A stretch of DNA of 10,094 nucleotides from positions 1 to 10,094 of the forward strand of contig JACZKN010000450.1 of NCBI GenBank assembly GCA_014859985.1, read 5' to 3'. A program made the position numbers and the translations under genes. The DNA is from Candidatus Krumholzibacteriia bacterium (GTDB lineage: Bacteria > Krumholzibacteriota > Krumholzibacteriia > LZORAL124-64-63). This document shows, one piece after another, positions 5,835 through 10,094 of the stretch (position 1 is its first letter; each line of letters opens with the position of its first letter). The notes beneath the pieces were generated by a model. The model had not been told where the DNA came from and did no database searches. It saw nothing but the letters and a program-made list of their open reading frames with translations.

Positions 5835-6614
5835 ATGAACGGAAGGATCCGCAGCCTGGCGGCGGTCGCCCTCGCGGCGGCCGCCGCCCTGGGCGCCGGT
5901 TGCGCGCCGCAGCTCGACCGCATCGAGGTCGGCGTCCAGGAGAACCGGGACGACCTCGCCCGCATGCAGGTGGAGAACCGGCGCCTCGCGCAGGAGATGC
6001 AGGCCCTGGGACAGCTCCTGCGCATGGACAGGGACGCGGGCGACGAGTCGTCCGCCATGCGCCTGGCCAAGCTCGAGCAGGTGTCCACGCGGCTGGACCA
6101 GCTGCTGCGCCGGCTGGACGACAACGCCCAGTACATGCGCGACCTCTCGGCGCGGGTCGACCTGCTGGCCACCCGCTCGGGCCTGCCGACGCTGGGCGAG
6201 TACAAGCCGCCGGTGGCGGGGGCGGGGGTCGAGACCCTGCCCGAGGAGGGGCGGGCCATCCTGGAAGCCGCGGAACTGGACCGCAGCCGCGGCAACCTGG
6301 AGCTGGCCCGTTCCGGCTTCGAGGAGTTCCTGGCCCGGTACCCCGAGGCCGAGGCGACGGACCGCGCGGTCTACTGGCTGGGCGACCTCGCCTACGGCGA
6401 CGGCGACCACGAGGCGGCGCTTGCCCGCTTCGAGGAGCTCATCGACCGCCACCCCGCCAGCGAGTACCGGTCGGCCGCCCTCTACAAGGCGCGCGCCTGC
6501 CTGCTGGCCCTCGGCCGCAAGGACGCGGCCTGGAACCTGGGCAACCGCCTGCTGGACGAGTACCCGCAGTCCGACGAGGCCGCGCAGCTGGAGCTCGAAC
6601 GGGGCGACCGCTAG
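5835..6614 (+). CDS. cpoB: Tol-Pal accessory protein CpoB/YbgF, predicted lipoprotein
   Basis: The 259-aa protein matches CpoB (YbgF) in position, length (E. coli 263 aa) and architecture. In E. coli, CpoB couples Tol action to peptidoglycan synthesis at division. The N-terminal signal (residues 1-22) ends in ALGAGC, so C23 is probably lipidated; E. coli CpoB is a soluble periplasmic protein, so this is a difference. Residues about 27-60 and 72-115 are heptad-rich coiled coil (VQENRDDLARMQVENRRLAQEM, LDQLLRRLDDNAQYM). A short linker is followed by TPR-type repeats from about 135: LEAAELDRSRGNLELARSGFEEFLARYP, then YWLGDLAYGDGDHEAALARFEELIDRHP, then a last repeat ending LLDEYPQSDEA. The ATG at 5835 follows a GGAAAGG site about 7 bases upstream. 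The cupin gene starts 29 bases after its stop. Confidence 0.9.
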   Translation: MNGRIRSLAAVALAAAAALGAGCAPQLDRIEVGVQENRDDLARMQVENRRLAQEMQALGQLLRMDRDAGDESSAMRLAKLEQVSTRLDQLLRRLDDNAQYMRDLSARVDLLATRSGLPTLGEYKPPVAGAGVETLPEEGRAILEAAELDRSRGNLELARSGFEEFLARYPEAEATDRAVYWLGDLAYGDGDHEAALARFEELIDRHPASEYRSAALYKARACLLALGRKDAAWNLGNRLLDEYPQSDEAAQLELERGDR

Positions 6615-6643
6615 CGTAGCCGCGCAGCAAGGAGTACCCCGAA

Positions 6644-6973
6644 ATGGCGAAGCACTCCGTCCTGAAGCTGGCGCGGGGGCTGAACCAGCCCTTCCGGCCC
6701 GTCGAGATCGCCGACCTCGACGGGAACTACCATGCGTTCATCGTGCGCTACAGCGGCGACTACATCGCCCACGCCCACGACCGGGACGAGTTCGTCTACG
6801 TCCTCGAAGGTGCAGTCACCTTCGAGATCGGCGGCAAGGCGGAGGAGGTGCGGCAGGGCGAGGCCATCCTCATCCCCGCGGGCACCCGCCACCGTCCCCG
6901 CTGCAAGAGCACGGCCCTGGGCATGGTCATCGAGACCAAGGGCCTGCAGAACCAGATGGAGCCGCAGGTCTGA
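6644..6973 (+). CDS. Small single-domain cupin with intact metal site, end of tol operon
   Basis: The 109-aa protein is a single cupin barrel. Motif 1 reads GDYIAHAHDRDEFVYVLEG from G38, giving ligands H43, H45 and E49. Motif 2 reads GEAILIPAGTRH from G72 and gives H83. All four usual metal ligands are therefore present. There is no signal peptide, so it should be cytoplasmic. The substrate or regulatory role cannot be told from sequence; small cupins of this kind include sugar isomerases, dioxygenases and ligand-binding proteins. AAGGAG at 6629-6634 is 9 bases before the ATG at 6644. It lies 29 bases after cpoB on the same strand, with a hairpin 20 bases after its stop, so it is probably the last gene of the tol transcript. 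I do not recall a cupin as a standard Tol-Pal member. Confidence 0.85.
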   Translation: MAKHSVLKLARGLNQPFRPVEIADLDGNYHAFIVRYSGDYIAHAHDRDEFVYVLEGAVTFEIGGKAEEVRQGEAILIPAGTRHRPRCKSTALGMVIETKGLQNQMEPQV

Positions 6974-6992
6974 TCGCACGGTGCGCGACGGC

Positions 6993-7020
6993 AGGGGGCG
7001 GTCCCGCGGGGCCGCCCCCT
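6993..7020. terminator. Hairpin between convergent cupin and fbp, candidate bidirectional terminator
   Basis: AGGGGGCGG (6993-7001) pairs perfectly with CCGCCCCCT (7012-7020) around the loop TCCCGCGGGG. It lies 20 bases after the cupin stop and 22 bases after the fbp stop on the other strand, where a shared terminator would be expected. Neither strand has a T-tract, so it is not a classical intrinsic terminator. Confidence 0.65.
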
Positions 7021-7042
7021 CGTCGTGTCCGGCAGGATCGTC

Positions 7043-8065
7043 CTACAGGTGGTCGTCGGGCTGGGCCAGCATCTTCTCGATCCAGAGCACGTCGCCGCGG
7101 CTGCCGATGTACAGGGGCACCCGCATGTGCAGGTCCTCGGGCACGATCTCCAGGATCGGCCCGCTGCCGTCGGAGGCGTAGCCTCCCGCCGCCTCGGCCA
7201 CCATCGCCAGGGGCGCCGCTTCGCACATCAGGCGCAGCTTGCCGTCGGGCTTGCCATCGGTGGGGGGATAGAGGTAGATGCCGCCCTTGAGCAGGTTGCG
7301 GTGGAAGTCGGCCACCAGGGAGCCGATATAGCGCGCCGTCAGCCCGCCGCCGCCGTCGCGCCCGTACTTGAGCCGGCGGACGACTTCCCGCACCCGGGGC
7401 GACCACCTCGGTTCGTGCCCCTCGTTCACCGAGTAGATGGTCCCGGAAAAGGGCGTGGTGATGTTCTCGTGGCTGAGCAGGAACTCGCCGATGCCCGGGT
7501 CCATGGTGAAGCCGTGGACCCCGTGGCCGGCGGTGTAGACCATCATCGTGCTCGAGCCGTAGATGACGTAACCCGCCGCCACGAGGGCCGAACCCGGCTG
7601 CAGCAGATCCTCGTCCTGCAGGTGATCCAGGGCGGAGCGCCGCCGCCAGACGCCGAAGATGGTGCCCACCGAGACGTTGACGTCGATGTTCGAACTGCCG
7701 TCCAGCGGGTCGAAGACCACCACGTAGCGCCCGCTGCCCTCGCGTGTGTCGGCGAAGAACGGGTGCTCCATCTCCTCGCTGCCCATGATCGAGACCTGGC
7801 CGCGGGTGCCCAGGCACTTGAGGAAGACGTGGTTGGCGAACTCGTCCAGCTTCTGGACGTCCTCGCCCTGCACGTTGGTCCCGCCGGTGGAGCCCAGGAT
7901 GTCCTCGGCCAGGCCGGCCTTGTTGACCTCCTGGCTGACGATCTTCGCCGCCAGCGAGATGTCGTTCAGCAGCCCCGTGAAGTCGCCGCTGGCGCTGGGG
8001 TGCAGGCGCTGCATCTCGAAGATGTGCGCCTCGACGGTCTGGAGGTTGCGCGGTCGGCGGGTCAT
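7043..8065 (-). CDS. fbp: Class I fructose-1,6-bisphosphatase
   Basis: The 340-aa enzyme hydrolyses fructose 1,6-bisphosphate to fructose 6-phosphate, the committed step of gluconeogenesis, in the cytoplasm. Metal and catalytic motifs are intact: GSEE (E97, E98), DPLDGSSN (119-126) and the late glutamate E282 in KLRLMCEAAP. The substrate-binding run RYIGSLVADFHRN (245-257) followed by GGIYLYP is also present. These are class I features, shared with the E. coli (332 aa) and animal enzymes, and rule out the GlpX-type class II. The start is taken as the ATG at 8065 (complement), with AAGGGA at 8070-8075 just upstream and the family-like MTRRPRNLQTVEAHIFEMQ following. An in-frame start at 8131 would add 22 residues unlike the family. 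It is divergent from pruA and convergent with the cupin gene. Confidence 0.95.
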   Translation of the reverse strand: MTRRPRNLQTVEAHIFEMQRLHPSASGDFTGLLNDISLAAKIVSQEVNKAGLAEDILGSTGGTNVQGEDVQKLDEFANHVFLKCLGTRGQVSIMGSEEMEHPFFADTREGSGRYVVVFDPLDGSSNIDVNVSVGTIFGVWRRRSALDHLQDEDLLQPGSALVAAGYVIYGSSTMMVYTAGHGVHGFTMDPGIGEFLLSHENITTPFSGTIYSVNEGHEPRWSPRVREVVRRLKYGRDGGGGLTARYIGSLVADFHRNLLKGGIYLYPPTDGKPDGKLRLMCEAAPLAMVAEAAGGYASDGSGPILEIVPEDLHMRVPLYIGSRGDVLWIEKMLAQPDDHL

Positions 8066-8131
8066 GGTGTCCCTTCGGGTGGGCCCGCCGCACGGGGCGG
8101 GATCGGGAGCGGTGACTGGGTTGCCGACCAC

Positions 8132-8137
8132 ATTCTA
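8132..8137 (-). promoter_or_regulatory. Candidate -10 element of the fbp promoter
   Basis: Read on the minus strand this is TAGAAT, the same hexamer as the -10 of the promoter at 1515-1520. It lies about 66 bases upstream of the fbp ATG. The best -35-like hexamer is TTGTCG (complement of 8158-8163), 20 bases away, which is longer than usual. That hexamer is inside the repeat at 8158-8169, so the promoter may depend on a protein bound there. Inference from sequence only. Confidence 0.35.
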
Positions 8138-8157
8138 GCGGCCCGCCACGGCCGCCG

Positions 8158-8184
8158 CGACAACGAATCGCACGACAACGAATC
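8158..8184. repeat. Perfect 12-bp tandem direct repeat, possible operator
   Basis: CGACAACGAATC occurs at 8158-8169 and again at 8173-8184, separated by GCA, a 15-bp period. A degenerate inverted copy, GTTTCGTTTGCC (8199-8210), matches the reverse complement GATTCGTTGTCG at 8 of 12 positions. The repeat lies in the 269-base divergent region between fbp and pruA, next to the candidate fbp -10. It is noticeably AT-richer than its surroundings. Such an arrangement suits a transcription factor site serving one or both genes; the factor is unknown. Confidence 0.6.
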
Positions 8185-8334
8185 TCTTGCCTTGCCCCGT
8201 TTCGTTTGCCATCGTGGCGCAGGATACCGCCAACGGGTTTCCGGGGAAGAGACCGCGCGGCCGCGGCCGCGCCACCAGCCGGCGGCGCCCCCCGGCGCGC
8301 CGACGCCAGGCCCGACCGGGCCGCAGGAGGAGCC

Positions 8335-9969
<1,635 letters not shown>

Positions 9970-10013
9970 GTTCCCCGGAGGCATCCCGGGCCCGGCGCAG
10001 CGGGCAAGCAGGG

Positions 10014-10042
10014 CGGGGGGCGGTTCCCGGAGCCGCCCCCCG
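10014..10042. terminator. Strong GC hairpin after pruA, candidate terminator
   Basis: CGGGGGGCGG (10014-10023) pairs perfectly with CCGCCCCCCG (10033-10042) around TTCCCGGAG, 45 bases after the pruA stop. It has the same GGGGGCGG/CCGCCCCC core as the hairpin at 6993-7020 and likewise lacks a T-tract. Confidence 0.6.
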
Positions 10043-10059
10043 GCCGTTGCCCGGGAACC
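10022..10059. other. Alternative stem overlapping the pruA terminator hairpin
   Basis: GGTTCCCGG (10022-10030) is an exact 9-bp complement to CCGGGAACC (10051-10059), with a 20-base loop. It shares bases with the 10014-10042 hairpin, so the two cannot form together on one transcript. Its right edge abuts the putative minus-strand stop codon at 10060-10062, so it may serve as the 3' hairpin of that convergent gene. Confidence 0.45.
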
Positions 10060-10094
10060 TCACCGGGCCCCGGCGGCGGCCACCAGCTTGGCGA
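10060..10094 (-). CDS. Possible C-terminal end of a convergent gene (rest outside window)
   Basis: On the minus strand the last bases read AKLVAAAGAR followed by TGA (complement of 10060-10062). This is a plausible helical C-terminus, and the hairpins immediately downstream fit a gene end facing pruA. Only ten codons are visible, so the family cannot be named, and the frame could be open by chance in GC-rich DNA. Confidence 0.35.
   Translation of the reverse strand, partial: AKLVAAAGAR

Noticed and set aside
8066..8131. A longer fbp product starting at 8131
   Set aside because: The 22 extra residues (including PDPAPCGG) do not look like the family N-terminus, and the candidate fbp -10 lies at 8132-8137, immediately upstream of that start, leaving no room for a leader.
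8187..8228. A plus-strand promoter for pruA using TTGCCT or TTGCCC and a GATACC-like -10
   Set aside because: No pairing of these hexamers gives both acceptable matches and 16-18 base spacing, so I could not support a specific site.

Overview
The window is a high-GC (about 70% by eye), gene-dense bacterial chromosome segment. It reads as core genome of a diderm (outer-membrane) bacterium: it has a complete Tol-Pal operon with two lipoproteins. It also carries bacillithiol synthesis genes (bshB1, bshA), a Minf_1886-type small protein, a class I fructose-1,6-bisphosphatase and an ALDH4-type pyrroline-5-carboxylate dehydrogenase. Together these suggest a lineage in or near the FCB group (for example Krumholzibacteriota, Eisenbacteria, Latescibacterota or Gemmatimonadota). 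The lineage is inference; no marker gene here fixes it.

Layout. Positions 1-1496 (+): the 3' end of bshB1, then bshA with a 1-base stop/start overlap. Positions 1493-1939 (+): a near-consensus sigma-70-type promoter lying on the bshA stop codon, followed by a 125-aa Minf_1886 family protein. Positions 1940-2104: a spacer with two small hairpins. Positions 2105-6973 (+): tolQ, tolR, a short TonB/TolA-like gene, tolB, pal, cpoB and a small metal-site cupin, all on one strand with gaps of at most 42 bases. Positions 6993-7020: a GC-rich hairpin between convergent genes. Positions 7043-8065 (-): fbp. Positions 8066-8334: a divergent intergenic region with a perfect 12-bp tandem repeat. Positions 8335-9969 (+): pruA. 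Positions 10014-10059: overlapping hairpins, then what may be the last codons of a convergent minus-strand gene at the right edge.

How the genes work together. BshA and BshB1 carry out the first two steps of bacillithiol synthesis, the low-molecular-weight thiol made from UDP-GlcNAc, malate and cysteine; BshC is not in the window. TolQ-TolR form the proton-driven inner-membrane motor. The TolA-like protein spans the periplasm, TolB and Pal link to the outer membrane and peptidoglycan, and CpoB is the usual periplasmic accessory. The cupin at the end of the operon has no assigned role. Fbp (gluconeogenesis) and PruA (last step of proline breakdown to glutamate) diverge from one shared control region.

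I see no mobile element, CRISPR array, RNA gene or defence system. The items most worth a second look are the repeat in the fbp/pruA control region, the recurring GGGCGG/CCGCCC hairpins without T-tracts at gene ends, the promoter on the bshA stop codon, and the two genes of unknown function flanking the Tol-Pal genes.
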